The notes under the pieces are model-generated. The model had not been told where the DNA came from. It saw nothing but the letters and a program-made list of their open reading frames with translations, and did not search any database. Shown in pieces: positions 17,499 through 27,233 of a DNA stretch of 64,000 nt. How positions within the stretch are numbered: position 1 is the first letter of the stretch; the number at the start of each line of letters is the position of its first letter. The translations under genes and the position numbers were made by a program. This DNA comes from Cognatundibacterium aquatile (GTDB lineage: Bacteria > Pseudomonadota > Gammaproteobacteria > Burkholderiales > Burkholderiaceae_D), in contig NZ_JACOFT010000002.1 in NCBI RefSeq assembly GCF_014699135.1, positions 310,001 through 374,000 on the forward strand, written 5' to 3'.

Positions 17499-18494
17499 AT
17501 GTTGTTTTATCATTTCCGATGGCCAGTTCTGCTGATGAGTCTGTGCGTTATCGGTCGCTCAGTTTATGCGGCAGATGATCAGAAGGCAGCGCAGGAAGTA
17601 TTAAAGAGAATTCAGACATCGGCACAAAATCTGAATTATTCGGGTACGTTTGTTTATCAGCAAGCCAGTCAGATCAGAACGTCTAAAATCACGCATTTTG
17701 TAGATCAGCATGGCGAGTTGGAAAAACTTGAAATTCTGGATGGCAAACAGCGTGAATATATTCGCAAAGGTGATGAGGTATCTTGCTATCTTCCTGAGAG
17801 TAAAACGATACAGATCGAAAAAAATGTGACGCAAGAAGTTTTTCCAGCCTTGCTGACTCAGAATGCATCGTCACTGCCAGACAATTACACCATAAAAAAA
17901 GCCGACCTGAATCGTGTTGCCGGACTCACATGTCAGACCTATTTGTTGCAGCCGAAAGATGCTTATCGCTACGGCTATCGTCTTTGTGCGGAAAAACAAT
18001 CCGGATTGCTCTTACGTGCACAGACAGTGAATGCAAAGAATGACGTCATCGAGCAGATTGCTTTTACAGAGTTGAAGCTGAACGATATTGATAAAAATAA
18101 ATTGAAACCCAGTTTTCAAAATATCTCGCGCTGGCATATTGAAAACTTAACGGTGCAATCCAATATCAACTCCGGCTGGATAGTCAGATCACTGCCAGCC
18201 GGGTTTCGTAAAACCAAGGAAATGAAGCGGGTGATCCCAGCGCCTCCGGCATCCGCAGGGAGCAAATCCGGCGCCTCGCACCAGGTCATACAGATGATAT
18301 TTTCTGATGGTCTGGCCGCTATTTCCGTGTTTATAGAGCCCGATAGTGAAAGCCGTACTGAAGGTAGTTTGCAGCAAGGCGCAATGACTATTATGGGAAA
18401 ACGACAAGGGGCTTATTGGCTGACTGTCGTTGGTGAAGTTCCTGTAACAGCGATTCAACAAGTGATGAACTCGATTGAGTTTAAAACCAAGTAA
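17499..18494 (+). CDS. rseB: Sigma-E regulatory protein RseB (MucB)
   Basis: RseB binds the periplasmic part of RseA and senses mislocalised lipoproteins or lipopolysaccharide. The 331-residue product has a signal peptide (MLFYHFRWPVLLMSLCVI, cleavage after VYA near residue 24), the N-terminal lipoprotein-binding-like domain (NYSGTFVYQQ) and the C-terminal MucB domain (WIVRSLPAGFRKT). An AAGGA site precedes the ATG. The gap to rseA is 5 bp. Confidence 0.94.
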   Translation: MLFYHFRWPVLLMSLCVIGRSVYAADDQKAAQEVLKRIQTSAQNLNYSGTFVYQQASQIRTSKITHFVDQHGELEKLEILDGKQREYIRKGDEVSCYLPESKTIQIEKNVTQEVFPALLTQNASSLPDNYTIKKADLNRVAGLTCQTYLLQPKDAYRYGYRLCAEKQSGLLLRAQTVNAKNDVIEQIAFTELKLNDIDKNKLKPSFQNISRWHIENLTVQSNINSGWIVRSLPAGFRKTKEMKRVIPAPPASAGSKSGASHQVIQMIFSDGLAAISVFIEPDSESRTEGSLQQGAMTIMGKRQGAYWLTVVGEVPVTAIQQVMNSIEFKTK

Positions 18495-18518
18495 CAATCT
18501 AAGTAAGTGAGTGATCCC

Positions 18519-19994
18519 ATGAAAACAAAAAAACTTTTTCCTTTAGAAAAATTGATTTCCACTATAGCGATCAGTGCTTGCGTGGGTTTTGTGGCGCCCT
18601 TAGCGGTGAATGCTATACCTGTCGCCCAGGCAGCGTCCGCAGTCACAGGTTTGCCTGATTTTACTGAGTTAGTCGAAAAGACTGGACCAGCCGTTGTCAA
18701 CATCCGTACGACTGAAAAAATGCAACAGGCTCAGGGGATGAACGGAATGGAAGACGAGCAGATGCAGGAGTTCTTCCGCCGTTTCTTCGGAATGCCGATT
18801 CCTAAGCAGGCTCCGGTGCCGAAAGGACGCAAACAGGTGCCGCAACAAGAAGAGGAAGTTCCTCGTGGCGTTGGCTCAGGTTTCATCATTTCACAGGACG
18901 GTTATGTGCTGACCAATGCACACGTGATTGATGGTGCGACAGATGTCTACGTTAAACTGACAGATAAGCGTGAATTCAAAGCGAAAGTCATTGGCAGTGA
19001 TAAACGCACAGACGTCGCAGTATTGAAAATTGAGGGCACGAAATTACCGAAATTGACGATAGGTGATTCAGATAAAATCAAGGCCGGCGAATGGGTGATT
19101 GCGATTGGCTCGCCATTTGATCTGGACAATACCGTGACTGCGGGGATTATTTCTGCCAAGGCGCGTGATACTGGTGACTATCTGCCATTAATTCAGACCG
19201 ATGTTGCGGTGAATCCCGGAAATTCAGGCGGCCCGTTGATTAATATGCGCGGCGAGGTTGTCGGTATCAATTCACAGATTTACAGTCGTTCCGGCGGTTA
19301 TATGGGCATCTCGTTTGCGATTCCGATTGATGAAGCAATGCGTGTTGCTGATCAATTGAAAGGCACAGGCAAGGTAACCCGAGGCCGTATTGGTGTGCAG
19401 ATCGGTGAAGTCTCTAAAGATGTGGCCGATTCCATTGGCTTGCAAAAGGCGCAGGGCGCACTCGTTGTCAGAATTGAAGCCGGTACTCCGGCAGAAAAAG
19501 CCGGGTTGCAGGACGGTGATGTGATTCTTAAGTTCAATGGACAAGCGGTTGAAAAATCAACTGATCTGCCACGGATTGTCGGTGCGACGAAACCGGGCTC
19601 GAAAGCAACGATGACCGTCTGGAGAAAAGGTGCTATTCGTGAAATGACGATTACTGTCGCCGAAATGGAGCAGGACAAAGTTGCTCAGAAATCCGAGAAA
19701 AAAGCGAAAAAGGAGCAAACTAATTTCCTCGGACTTGCCGTTGGTGATTTGAGCGACGCACAGAAAAAAGAATTGCCAGCAGGGGGCGTTGTGATTGAGT
19801 CTGCTGATGGCGCAGCCGCTGCAGCTGGCTTGCTGCAAGGCGATATTATCCTGACCTTAAATAATGTTGATGTGAAAGATGCGAAGCAATTCACCAGCAT
19901 GGTTGCAAAACTGGATAGTAAAAAAACAGCGGTTGTTCTGGTTCGTCGTGAAAATATATCTCAATTTATTCCGATTAAACCGCAATCCAAATAA
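18519..19994 (+). CDS. mucD: Periplasmic serine protease/chaperone, DegP family (MucD)
   Basis: DegP-type proteins degrade or refold damaged periplasmic proteins. The 491-residue product has a signal peptide, a trypsin-like domain with His135 (NAHVIDG), Asp165 (RTDVAVL) and Ser236 (GNSGGPL), and two PDZ domains (about residues 280-370 and 390-490). The MKTKKLFPLEK start fits a basic signal-peptide n-region; a GTG at 18507 is an alternative. It ends the rpoE operon and is followed by a terminator. Confidence 0.95.
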   Translation: MKTKKLFPLEKLISTIAISACVGFVAPLAVNAIPVAQAASAVTGLPDFTELVEKTGPAVVNIRTTEKMQQAQGMNGMEDEQMQEFFRRFFGMPIPKQAPVPKGRKQVPQQEEEVPRGVGSGFIISQDGYVLTNAHVIDGATDVYVKLTDKREFKAKVIGSDKRTDVAVLKIEGTKLPKLTIGDSDKIKAGEWVIAIGSPFDLDNTVTAGIISAKARDTGDYLPLIQTDVAVNPGNSGGPLINMRGEVVGINSQIYSRSGGYMGISFAIPIDEAMRVADQLKGTGKVTRGRIGVQIGEVSKDVADSIGLQKAQGALVVRIEAGTPAEKAGLQDGDVILKFNGQAVEKSTDLPRIVGATKPGSKATMTVWRKGAIREMTITVAEMEQDKVAQKSEKKAKKEQTNFLGLAVGDLSDAQKKELPAGGVVIESADGAAAAAGLLQGDIILTLNNVDVKDAKQFTSMVAKLDSKKTAVVLVRRENISQFIPIKPQSK

Positions 19995-20020
19995 ATTCAG
20001 CCTGCTAAATCCGGCATATA

Positions 20021-20055
20021 AAAAAGCTGCTCCTAAAAATGGGCAGCTTTTTTTA
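20021..20055 (+). terminator. Intrinsic terminator after mucD
   Basis: AAAAAGCTGCTC pairs with GGGCAGCTTTTTTT around a CTAAAAAT loop. It closes the rpoE-rseA-rseB-mucD operon. Confidence 0.88.
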
Positions 20056-20101
20056 TAAATATTGCTCGTGTCTTTATGCTTGGGAGTACTGTGGACTTAT
20101 A

Positions 20102-20383
20102 ATGCGCTACTTTATTTATGTCGCTTTATTTATGATCGCTTTCACACTGTACTCGCGGAGTTACTGCCATCTTTGTGATGACATGCTGGAGCAATTGCGA
20201 GCTTACACAGCAGACTGTCAGTTTTCTGTTGAAGTTATTGATGTTGATACCGATGCAGAGCTGGTTCATTTGTATGATGAACTTGTACCGGTGTTGATTG
20301 GCAAAAAGCCCGGTCATCCACCGCAAGAAATTTGCCATTATTTTTTAGATCAGAATGCTTTAAAGGCATTTTTTCAGGCTTGA
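20102..20383 (+). CDS. Glutaredoxin-like protein (DUF836 type)
   Basis: The core [19 protein letters not shown] carries a CxxC redox motif (CHLC) of the small glutaredoxin/DUF836 family, and the VPVLIG segment supplies the expected cis-proline. Such genes commonly follow mucD in Burkholderiales. The start is unclear: ATG at 20102 gives 93 residues with a hydrophobic leader ([14 protein letters not shown]), while ATG at 20132 gives the usual compact form. The only SD-like sequence (GTGGA) favours 20102. rnhB begins 1 bp after its stop. Confidence 0.8.
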   Translation: MRYFIYVALFMIAFTLYSRSYCHLCDDMLEQLRAYTADCQFSVEVIDVDTDAELVHLYDELVPVLIGKKPGHPPQEICHYFLDQNALKAFFQA

Positions 20384-20384
20384 T

Positions 20385-20981
20385 ATGCAAGAAAGTTTAG
20401 ATTTGTTTGCCTACGACGGTGAGTTGATATGTGGCGTCGACGAGGCAGGGCGAGGGCCATTGGCTGGCCCGGTTATGGCGGCTGCGGTTATTCTCGATCC
20501 CGATCATCCGATTGACGGCTTACGTGACTCCAAAAAACTCAGCGAAGCGCGACGGGATGTGCTGGCTGAGGAAATCAAGAAGTATGCTCTTGCATGGTCA
20601 GTGGCTGAATGCTCAGAGCAGGAAATTGATGAGTTGAATATTTTGCAGGCAACCATGCTTGCCATGCGCCGCGCGGTTGAGGGCTTGGCGATCACACCGA
20701 CACTTGCGTTAATTGATGGTAACCGTTGCCCGGTAATGTCCGTCAGATCTGAGGCTATAGTTAAGGGAGACGACAAGGTGGCGGCAATTTCTGCTGCATC
20801 AATTCTCGCAAAAACAGCACGTGATCACGCTCTGTACCAGCTTCATCTTACTTATCCTCAATATGCGCTGGATCAGCATAAAGGTTATCCGACCGCGTTA
20901 CACCTTGAACGATTACGTGAACACGGCGTCGCACCAATTCACCGCAAATCCTATGCGCCTGTTAAGGCTTTATTGAAATGA
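20385..20981 (+). CDS. rnhB: Ribonuclease HII
   Basis: RNase HII nicks RNA in RNA-DNA hybrids and starts ribonucleotide excision repair. The 198-residue protein has [19 protein letters not shown] with the first acidic residues, [19 protein letters not shown] and [10 protein letters not shown]. The stop overlaps the next start by 4 bp. In related genomes rnhB usually follows lpxB at the end of the lipid A cluster; here it follows a glutaredoxin gene. Confidence 0.96.
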   Translation: MQESLDLFAYDGELICGVDEAGRGPLAGPVMAAAVILDPDHPIDGLRDSKKLSEARRDVLAEEIKKYALAWSVAECSEQEIDELNILQATMLAMRRAVEGLAITPTLALIDGNRCPVMSVRSEAIVKGDDKVAAISAASILAKTARDHALYQLHLTYPQYALDQHKGYPTALHLERLREHGVAPIHRKSYAPVKALLK

Positions 20982-21766
20982 AACAAATTACTTCGCGCGA
21001 AAATTCTTTGTACAAAGAATTGAAATTACTAGCGACCAGCTCGCAGGTCAGACGTAAAGCCGGGCGTACTTTGCTCGATGGAGTGCATCTGTGCGAAGCC
21101 TATCAGCAACATCTCGGCGCCCCGGAGCTATGCATCGTCTCTGATGCCGCGTTAAATGATCCGGAAGTGAGTAAATTACTGGAATTGTGCGAGTCACAGC
21201 ATATTCAGTGCATTAGCTTACCGGCCAATCTGTATCAGGCCATCAGCCAGGTCGAACATGGTGTGGGTATTATGTTTCTCGTTAATACACCTAGTCCTGC
21301 GTTACCCGAAAATATTTCGGAAAACTCGGTTGCTCTTGATGGTTTGCAAGATCCAGGAAATCTGGGGTCGATTTTACGAAGTGCGGCTGCAGCTGGAATT
21401 AAAAATGTTTTTTGTAGTTCCGGTACCGTATTCGCATGGTCTCCGAAAGTCATGCGGGCAGGTATGGGAGCTCATTTTTTACTCAATATTTTTGAAAATA
21501 TCGACCTTGAAGTTGTTTTGAAGAATGCCAGTATTCCTGTACTTTCCACTAGCTCACATACAAAAACCACGATTTACCAGGCGGACCTCGCACAACCGCT
21601 TATCTGGTTATTCGGACATGAAGGGCAAGGTGTTTCCGGTAGCCTGATGGCATTGGCAGACATGACCGTCACCATCCCTCAGCAAGCGGCAATTGAGTCG
21701 TTGAATGTCGCTGCAAGTGCAGCAATCTGTTTTTTTGAGCAAGTACGTCAACAATCTTTCCAATGA
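20978..21766 (+). CDS. TrmH/SpoU-family RNA 2'-O-methyltransferase
   Basis: The 262-residue protein has an N-terminal substrate-binding domain ([22 protein letters not shown]) and a C-terminal knotted SPOUT methyltransferase domain with [29 protein letters not shown] and [18 protein letters not shown], the three SpoU motifs. It probably methylates a ribose in 23S rRNA or tRNA, but which site cannot be read from the sequence. It overlaps rnhB by 4 bp, so the two are co-translated, a pairing known in Burkholderiales. Confidence 0.92.
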   Translation: MKQITSRENSLYKELKLLATSSQVRRKAGRTLLDGVHLCEAYQQHLGAPELCIVSDAALNDPEVSKLLELCESQHIQCISLPANLYQAISQVEHGVGIMFLVNTPSPALPENISENSVALDGLQDPGNLGSILRSAAAAGIKNVFCSSGTVFAWSPKVMRAGMGAHFLLNIFENIDLEVVLKNASIPVLSTSSHTKTTIYQADLAQPLIWLFGHEGQGVSGSLMALADMTVTIPQQAAIESLNVAASAAICFFEQVRQQSFQ

Positions 21767-21770
21767 AATA

Positions 21771-21799
21771 AAAATCCCGGCTGCTTGCCGGGATTTTTT
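21771..21799. terminator. Bidirectional intrinsic terminator
   Basis: AAAATCCCGG and CCGGGATTTTTT surround a CTGCTTG loop. It lies between the convergent trmH-family gene and ppsR. Confidence 0.88.
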
Positions 21800-21841
21800 C
21801 AGACATCTGATCTGACAGTGCGGCAATGCAGCCGCCTATCA

Positions 21842-22690
21842 TTAATACAATTTAGTATCTCCTTTAATTTCTTGCAAAATAGTCGTCGATATTTCCTCAA
21901 TGGATTTGGTTGTCGAAGACAGCCAGCGTATGCCTTCACGCTTCATCATTGCTTCGGCTTCATTCACTTCATAGCGACAATTTTCTATCGACGCATATTT
22001 ACTTCCTGGCCGGCGTTCATTCCGAATCTCTGACAGTCGTTCGGGTGTGATGCTGAGTCCGAACAATTTATGACGAAATTCCGGTAGCGCACTTGGCATT
22101 TTTCCACGTTCGAAATCATCGGGAATCAGTGGGTAATTTGCGGCCTTGATCCCATACTGCATCGCCAGATACAAACTGGTCGGCGTTTTTCCTGAACGTG
22201 ACACACCAACCAGAATGACATCAGCGGCGGCCAGATTTTTATGCGATTGCCCATCGTCATGTGTTAATGAAAAGTTAATCGCCTCTATACGATTTTTGTA
22301 CTCTTCTGAGTCTGTGATGTTATGGCTACGGCCTATCGTGTGCGTGGATTTCACCCCTAATTCTTGTTCCAAAGGCGAAACAAAGGTTTGAATTAAATCC
22401 ATATGTAAGCCTTTGGATTTAAATACGATGGTAGCGAGTTCCTTTTTGACCAGTGTAGAAAATACGATGGGTCTGTTGCCATCAAGAGCAAACGCATCAT
22501 TGATTCGGCGTACTGCATCATGTGCTTTATCGACACTATCGACAAATGGCAGGCGAATCTGACGAAATTTGAGGTCAAACTGGGTTAAAACTGAATGCCC
22601 GAATGCTTCAGCAGTAATTCCTGTTCCGTCGGAAATGAAATAGACAGTGCGGTTTGCTGGTGGCAAATTCGGGTTGGAGAAATCAGGCAT
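21842..22690 (-). CDS. ppsR: PEP synthase regulatory protein (kinase/pyrophosphorylase, DUF299)
   Basis: PpsR switches phosphoenolpyruvate synthase off and on by ADP-dependent phosphorylation and Pi-dependent dephosphorylation. The 282-residue product has [19 protein letters not shown] at its start, a P-loop [11 protein letters not shown] at about residues 160-170 and the [16 protein letters not shown] motif near the C-terminus. It is transcribed divergently from its target ppsA, the usual arrangement, with 211 bp between them. Confidence 0.95.
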   Translation of the reverse strand: MPDFSNPNLPPANRTVYFISDGTGITAEAFGHSVLTQFDLKFRQIRLPFVDSVDKAHDAVRRINDAFALDGNRPIVFSTLVKKELATIVFKSKGLHMDLIQTFVSPLEQELGVKSTHTIGRSHNITDSEEYKNRIEAINFSLTHDDGQSHKNLAAADVILVGVSRSGKTPTSLYLAMQYGIKAANYPLIPDDFERGKMPSALPEFRHKLFGLSITPERLSEIRNERRPGSKYASIENCRYEVNEAEAMMKREGIRWLSSTTKSIEEISTTILQEIKGDTKLY

Positions 22691-22901
22691 AGGGGCGATC
22701 TTGAAAGTTTAGGTGAAATTGTGGCATATCGTTCCAACAAAAAAGTAGGCAATTTCTTTTGCCACATAGCTCAATTTTGCGAGACACAATGTAAAATGCG
22801 TTAACAGGATATGAAAAGTCGCTAGCCCCAAGAATAACAAAAATCTGGTCAGCGACGAAGCAGTACTTAGCAAAGATTTCTTACCATCAAAAGAGGTTGT
22901 T

Positions 22902-25319
22902 ATGTCCAACGCAGCAAATACCGAAGCGACTTATGTCGCTTCGTTTGAGCATTTACGCATGACGGATGTTGAATCCGTCGGCGGAAAAAATGCATCTTTA
23001 GGCGAAATGATCAGCCAGCTGGCTTCCGCTGGCGTTCGTGTTCCAGGTGGTTTTGCGACCACAGCACAAGCGTTTCGCGATTTTTTATCCTATTCAGTTG
23101 ATGGCGGGCTTTCGCTTGCGCAACGTATCGCTGACCGTCTTGAGCATCTGGATATTGATGATGTCAAAGAACTGGCAAAAGCTGGTGCCGAAATTCGTCA
23201 ATGGATTACAGAAACACCTTTTCAGCCACGTTTGCAAAAAGAGATTGAAGAATTTTACAACCGGCTGGTTGCAGATTCGACGGCAGAAATGTCGTTTGCA
23301 GTACGCTCTTCCGCTACCGCGGAAGATTTGCCAGATGCGTCTTTTGCCGGCCAGCAAGAAACTTTCCTGAATGTGGTTGGTATAGAAAACGTGCTGGAAG
23401 CGATGAAACACGTTTTCGCTTCTTTGTACAACGACCGTGCAATTTCCTACCGTGTTCACAAAGGCTTTACTCATGCTGAGGTTGCCTTGTCAGCGGGCGT
23501 GCAACGTATGGTTCGTTCTGATCTCGGCGCAGCCGGCGTGATGTTTACGATCGATACCGAATCTGGTTTTGAAGATGTGGTCTTCATCACCTCCAGTTAT
23601 GGTCTGGGCGAAACGGTGGTGCAGGGCGCCGTGAATCCGGATGAATTCTATGTGCATAAACCGATGTTGGAACAAGGTAAATTGCCGGTGATCCGTCGTA
23701 ATATTGGTTCCAAACTGATCAAAATGGAATTTACCGGCGAAGCAAAAGCAGGCCGCTCGGTCAAGACTGTGGATGTTCCTATCGAGTTGCGCAATCGTTA
23801 CTCGTTGAACGATACTGAAGTCGTTGAACTGGCGAAGTATGCGGTGATCATCGAGAAACATTACGGTCGTCCTATGGATATCGAATGGGGCAAAGATGGT
23901 CGTGACGGTAAGCTGTATATCCTGCAAGCACGTCCTGAAACTGTGAAATCTCAGCAAAGTGCCACCGAAGCACAACAGCGTTTCAAACTCAAAGGTACTG
24001 GTACTGTGCTGACATCTGGCCGTGCGATTGGTCAGAAAATTGGTGCGGGTCGCGTACGCGTGATTCATGATCCATCTGAAATGGAACGTGTACAACCAGG
24101 TGATGTTCTGGTCGCAGATATGACGGACCCTAACTGGGAACCAGTTATGAAACGTGCTTCCGCGATTGTGACTAACCGTGGTGGCCGTACCTGCCACGCC
24201 GCGATTATTGCGCGCGAACTGGGCGTACCTGCGGTGGTTGGTTGCGGTCATGCGACGGATGTTCTGAAAGATGGAACATTGGTTACCGTCTCTTGCGCAG
24301 AAGGCGATGAAGGTAAGATCTATGATGGTTTGCTGGAAACCGAGGTAACGGAAGAATTGCGTGGCGATCTTCCTAAATTGCCGTTGAAAATCATGCTCAA
24401 CGTCGGTAACCCGCAACTGGCGTTTGATTTCCAATCGGTGCCAAATGATGGCGTTGGTCTGGCGCGTCTGGAATTCATCATCAACAATAATATCGGTGTC
24501 CATCCAAAAGCGATTCTGGAATATCCGAATATTGACGCTGATCTGAAAAAAGCGGTTGAATCAGTGGCACGCGGTCATGCGTCGCCAAGAGCTTTTTACG
24601 TTGATAAACTGGCAGAAGGCGTAGCGACGATTGCTGCCGCATTCTGGCCTAAGAAAGTCATCGTTCGCTTATCTGATTTCAAATCCAATGAGTACAAAAA
24701 ACTGATTGGTGGTTCACGCTATGAGCCGGATGAAGAAAATCCAATGTTGGGTTTCCGTGGTGCTGCACGTTATCTTGCCTCCGATTTCCATGAGTCGTTT
24801 GAGATGGAATGTCAGGCAATGAAGCGCGTACGTAATGACATGGGTTTGACCAACGTTGAAATCATGGTGCCATTCGTACGGACACTGGGTCAAGCAGAAA
24901 AAGTCGTGAATTTACTGGCGAAAAATGGCTTGAAACGCGGTGAAAATGGTTTGCGCCTGATCATGATGTGCGAAGTTCCGTCCAATGCGATTCTGGCAGA
25001 AGAATTCCTCGAATTCTTTGACGGTTTCTCGATTGGTTCGAATGATCTGACTCAACTTACGTTGGGTCTGGATCGCGACTCTGGCCTTGAGTTGCTGGCA
25101 GCAGATTTCGATGAACGTGATCCTGCAGTCCGCGCTTTACTCTCCAAAGCGATTGCTGCCTGCCGTAAGCTGAATAAGTACGTTGGTATTTGCGGCCAAG
25201 GCCCATCCGATCATCCGGATTTTGCTGAATGGCTGATGAAAGAAGGCATAGAATCGATCTCTCTGAATCCTGATTCAGTGGTCGATACCTGGCAAAAACT
25301 GGCAGCGGTCAGTAAGTAA
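22902..25319 (+). CDS. ppsA: Phosphoenolpyruvate synthase
   Basis: PpsA converts pyruvate and ATP to PEP, AMP and phosphate in gluconeogenesis. The 805-residue enzyme has the N-terminal ATP-binding domain ([31 protein letters not shown]), the phosphohistidine domain with His432 in [15 protein letters not shown], and the PEP-binding barrel ending with [17 protein letters not shown] and [10 protein letters not shown]. An AGAGG site precedes the ATG. It is regulated by the divergent ppsR and followed by a terminator. Confidence 0.97.
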   Translation: MSNAANTEATYVASFEHLRMTDVESVGGKNASLGEMISQLASAGVRVPGGFATTAQAFRDFLSYSVDGGLSLAQRIADRLEHLDIDDVKELAKAGAEIRQWITETPFQPRLQKEIEEFYNRLVADSTAEMSFAVRSSATAEDLPDASFAGQQETFLNVVGIENVLEAMKHVFASLYNDRAISYRVHKGFTHAEVALSAGVQRMVRSDLGAAGVMFTIDTESGFEDVVFITSSYGLGETVVQGAVNPDEFYVHKPMLEQGKLPVIRRNIGSKLIKMEFTGEAKAGRSVKTVDVPIELRNRYSLNDTEVVELAKYAVIIEKHYGRPMDIEWGKDGRDGKLYILQARPETVKSQQSATEAQQRFKLKGTGTVLTSGRAIGQKIGAGRVRVIHDPSEMERVQPGDVLVADMTDPNWEPVMKRASAIVTNRGGRTCHAAIIARELGVPAVVGCGHATDVLKDGTLVTVSCAEGDEGKIYDGLLETEVTEELRGDLPKLPLKIMLNVGNPQLAFDFQSVPNDGVGLARLEFIINNNIGVHPKAILEYPNIDADLKKAVESVARGHASPRAFYVDKLAEGVATIAAAFWPKKVIVRLSDFKSNEYKKLIGGSRYEPDEENPMLGFRGAARYLASDFHESFEMECQAMKRVRNDMGLTNVEIMVPFVRTLGQAEKVVNLLAKNGLKRGENGLRLIMMCEVPSNAILAEEFLEFFDGFSIGSNDLTQLTLGLDRDSGLELLAADFDERDPAVRALLSKAIAACRKLNKYVGICGQGPSDHPDFAEWLMKEGIESISLNPDSVVDTWQKLAAVSK

Positions 25320-25340
25320 TTTTTCTGATTTTGGTTGCTG

Positions 25341-25378
25341 AAACGCGAGATGAACAGTGATGTTCTCTCGCGTTTTTT
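25341..25378 (+). terminator. Intrinsic terminator after ppsA
   Basis: AAACGCGAGA pairs with TCTCGCGTTT and the inner GAACA with TGTTC; a T run follows. Confidence 0.88.
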
Positions 25379-25505
25379 GCATTTTTATTTCGTTGTTTCG
25401 TGTGCACATAGTTAATAAATTTATTGTTATTTTTTTGCGAATGGTTAAACTCTGAATCATTGAAAACGAAATAAAAATAAAATCAATTACATCAACACAT
25501 TCCGT

Positions 25506-25547
25506 AAAAAAGCCCTCGCTACCAACTGGTCGCAAGGGCTTTTTTTT
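25506..25547 (+). terminator. Orphan intrinsic terminator
   Basis: AAAAAAGCCCT pairs with AGGGCTTTTTTTT, with an inner GC/GC pair and a loop around CCAACTGGT. It is the second strong terminator after ppsA and lacks an evident gene upstream. Confidence 0.8.
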
Positions 25548-25657
25548 ATGGGTAAATTATCATATATATTACCGATGTTTCTTTTATTGTATTAAATCAC
25601 AATGCAATGCCTTAACAAGACAGCAATCACGAATGAACAACAAGGAGATAACAAAAA

Positions 25658-26092
25658 ATGAATGCATGGATGATGTGGGCGGTCATTGCCGGACTGGTCG
25701 TCATACTTGAATTATTCACCGGCACTTTTTATTTGCTGATGATTTCTATAGGGCTGGCAGCGGGTGCAATTACTGCTGTTTTCACCCTGTCGACGTCATC
25801 GCAGATGATAATCGCTGCGCTGGTAGGCAGCCTGGCGACACTGGCATTACACAACAGCAAATACGGCTGGAAAGGAAATAAGAGTGTTGCGCACGATCCG
25901 AACGTGAATATGGATATCGGCCAGACATTGCAGGTGCAGGACTGGCAGGATCAGGGAAATGGTAAATACATTGCACGTGCGATGTATCGTGGCGCGATGT
26001 GGGATGTGGAATTACAGCACTCCGCCGGTTATCCGGGGATCTATGTGATTGATGAAGTGCAGGGCAGTCGTCTGATTGTCAAACCCTCGTAA
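25658..26092 (+). CDS. NfeD-like membrane protein
   Basis: The 144-residue protein has two or three hydrophobic helices in residues 1-70 (MMWAVIAGLVVILELFTGTF, MIISIGLAAGAI type segments) followed by a small OB-fold domain (about residues 85-144, GQTLQVQDWQ ... GSRLIVKPS). This is the short NfeD type that partners with SPFH/stomatin proteins in the membrane. The qmcA-like gene follows 59 bp downstream, which is the classical pair. An AAGGAGA site lies upstream. Confidence 0.9.
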   Translation: MNAWMMWAVIAGLVVILELFTGTFYLLMISIGLAAGAITAVFTLSTSSQMIIAALVGSLATLALHNSKYGWKGNKSVAHDPNVNMDIGQTLQVQDWQDQGNGKYIARAMYRGAMWDVELQHSAGYPGIYVIDEVQGSRLIVKPS

Positions 26093-26151
26093 GCAGGACA
26101 AGAAACGCAGACATTTTTAAGTAAATTTTCAATAAAAATTAAGGTGACTAT

Positions 26152-27099
26152 ATGGAAGTAGGTAGCGTAGCTCTGGTGCTGTTAGTGCTGGCAATTGTGT
26201 TTGTGATCAAAACAATTAATGTTGTGCCTCAGCAGCACGCCTGGGTCGTTGAGCGTTTAGGTAAATATCACAGCACACTGGGGCCGGGTTTGAATATCGT
26301 TGTGCCGTTCATAGATCGCATCGCGTACAAACACATACTTAAGGAAATCCCGCTGGATGTGCCGCCGCAAGTATGTATTACGAAAGACAATACACAGTTG
26401 CAGGTCGATGGCATTCTGTATTTCCAGATTACAGATGCGATGCGTGCTTCGTATGGCTCGTCGAATTACATCGCCGCTATTACTCAATTAGCGCAAACCA
26501 CTTTGCGCTCGGTGATCGGTAAGATGGAGCTCGATAAAACCTTTGAAGAACGTGACCACATCAATACCACGATCGTCAGCGCGATTGATGAGTCTGCAGC
26601 AAACTGGGGCGTGAAAGTATTGCGTTATGAAATCAAAGATCTGACGCCGCCAAAAGAAATTCTGCATGCGATGCAGGCGCAAATTACCGCTGAACGTGAA
26701 AAACGTGCATTGATCGCAGCTTCTGAAGGCCGCAAACAAGAGCAGATCAATATCGCCACGGGTGAACGTGAAGCATCGATTGCGAAGTCTGAAGGTGAGA
26801 TGCAGGCATCCATTAACCGCGCACAAGGTCAGGCGGCGGCTATTCTGGCGATTGCCGAAGCGAGCGCGGAAGCGATCCGTAAAACGGCTGCAGCGATACA
26901 GGAGCCAGGTGGCTCTGATGCCGTGAATCTGAAAGTGGCAGAGCAATATGTTGGCGCATTCGGTAATCTGGCGAAGACGAATAATTCGATTATCGTGCCA
27001 GCGAATCTGGGTGATATGAGTGGATTAATCGCGACAGCGATGCAGGTTGTGAAATCACAAAAAACAGCAACGGTCGAAGCACCACGTCGCCCGGTATAA
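26152..27099 (+). CDS. SPFH domain/stomatin-like protein (QmcA/paraslipin)
   Basis: The 315-residue protein has an N-terminal membrane anchor (residues 4-22), an SPFH/Band 7 domain (QQHAWVVERLGKY, GPGLNIVVPFIDRIAYKH, LEIPLDVPPQ-type block) and a coiled coil rich in Ala, Glu and Lys (about residues 175-250). Such proteins form membrane microdomain scaffolds and act in membrane protein quality control. Its neighbour is the NfeD-like gene, forming the usual operon, closed by the terminator at 27183-27218. Confidence 0.93.
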   Translation: MEVGSVALVLLVLAIVFVIKTINVVPQQHAWVVERLGKYHSTLGPGLNIVVPFIDRIAYKHILKEIPLDVPPQVCITKDNTQLQVDGILYFQITDAMRASYGSSNYIAAITQLAQTTLRSVIGKMELDKTFEERDHINTTIVSAIDESAANWGVKVLRYEIKDLTPPKEILHAMQAQITAEREKRALIAASEGRKQEQINIATGEREASIAKSEGEMQASINRAQGQAAAILAIAEASAEAIRKTAAAIQEPGGSDAVNLKVAEQYVGAFGNLAKTNNSIIVPANLGDMSGLIATAMQVVKSQKTATVEAPRRPV

Positions 27100-27182
27100 G
27101 GAGGAGGCCGCGACGCAACGTAATGCAACCTAAGGCAGGCGATACCAATCAACTGGGGTCGCTGCTATTTTAAATTGAATCT

Positions 27183-27218
27183 AAAAAAGGACTGCCATGT
27201 GAAGGGCAGTCCTTTTTT
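27183..27218. terminator. Bidirectional intrinsic terminator
   Basis: AAAAAAGGACTGCC pairs with GGGCAGTCCTTTTTT around an ATGTGAA loop. It serves the SPFH gene (+) and the OYE-type gene (-). Confidence 0.9.
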
Positions 27219-27233
27219 AATTACTTCCGTTGT

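Larger units (their letters stand above)
25320..25657. other. Intergenic region with two tandem terminators
   Basis: The 338 bp between ppsA and nfeD hold no convincing gene. Two strong hairpins with T runs lie at 25341-25378 and 25506-25547, and between them is a very AT-rich stretch. The second terminator has no visible gene to end, so a small RNA or read-through protection is possible. Confidence 0.5.

Noticed and set aside
23490-24503. A 337-codon open frame antisense to ppsA
   Set aside because: It lies fully inside the well-supported ppsA gene, its product is rich in His, Phe, Arg and Ile without any recognisable motif, and such frames arise from the codon bias of the sense gene.
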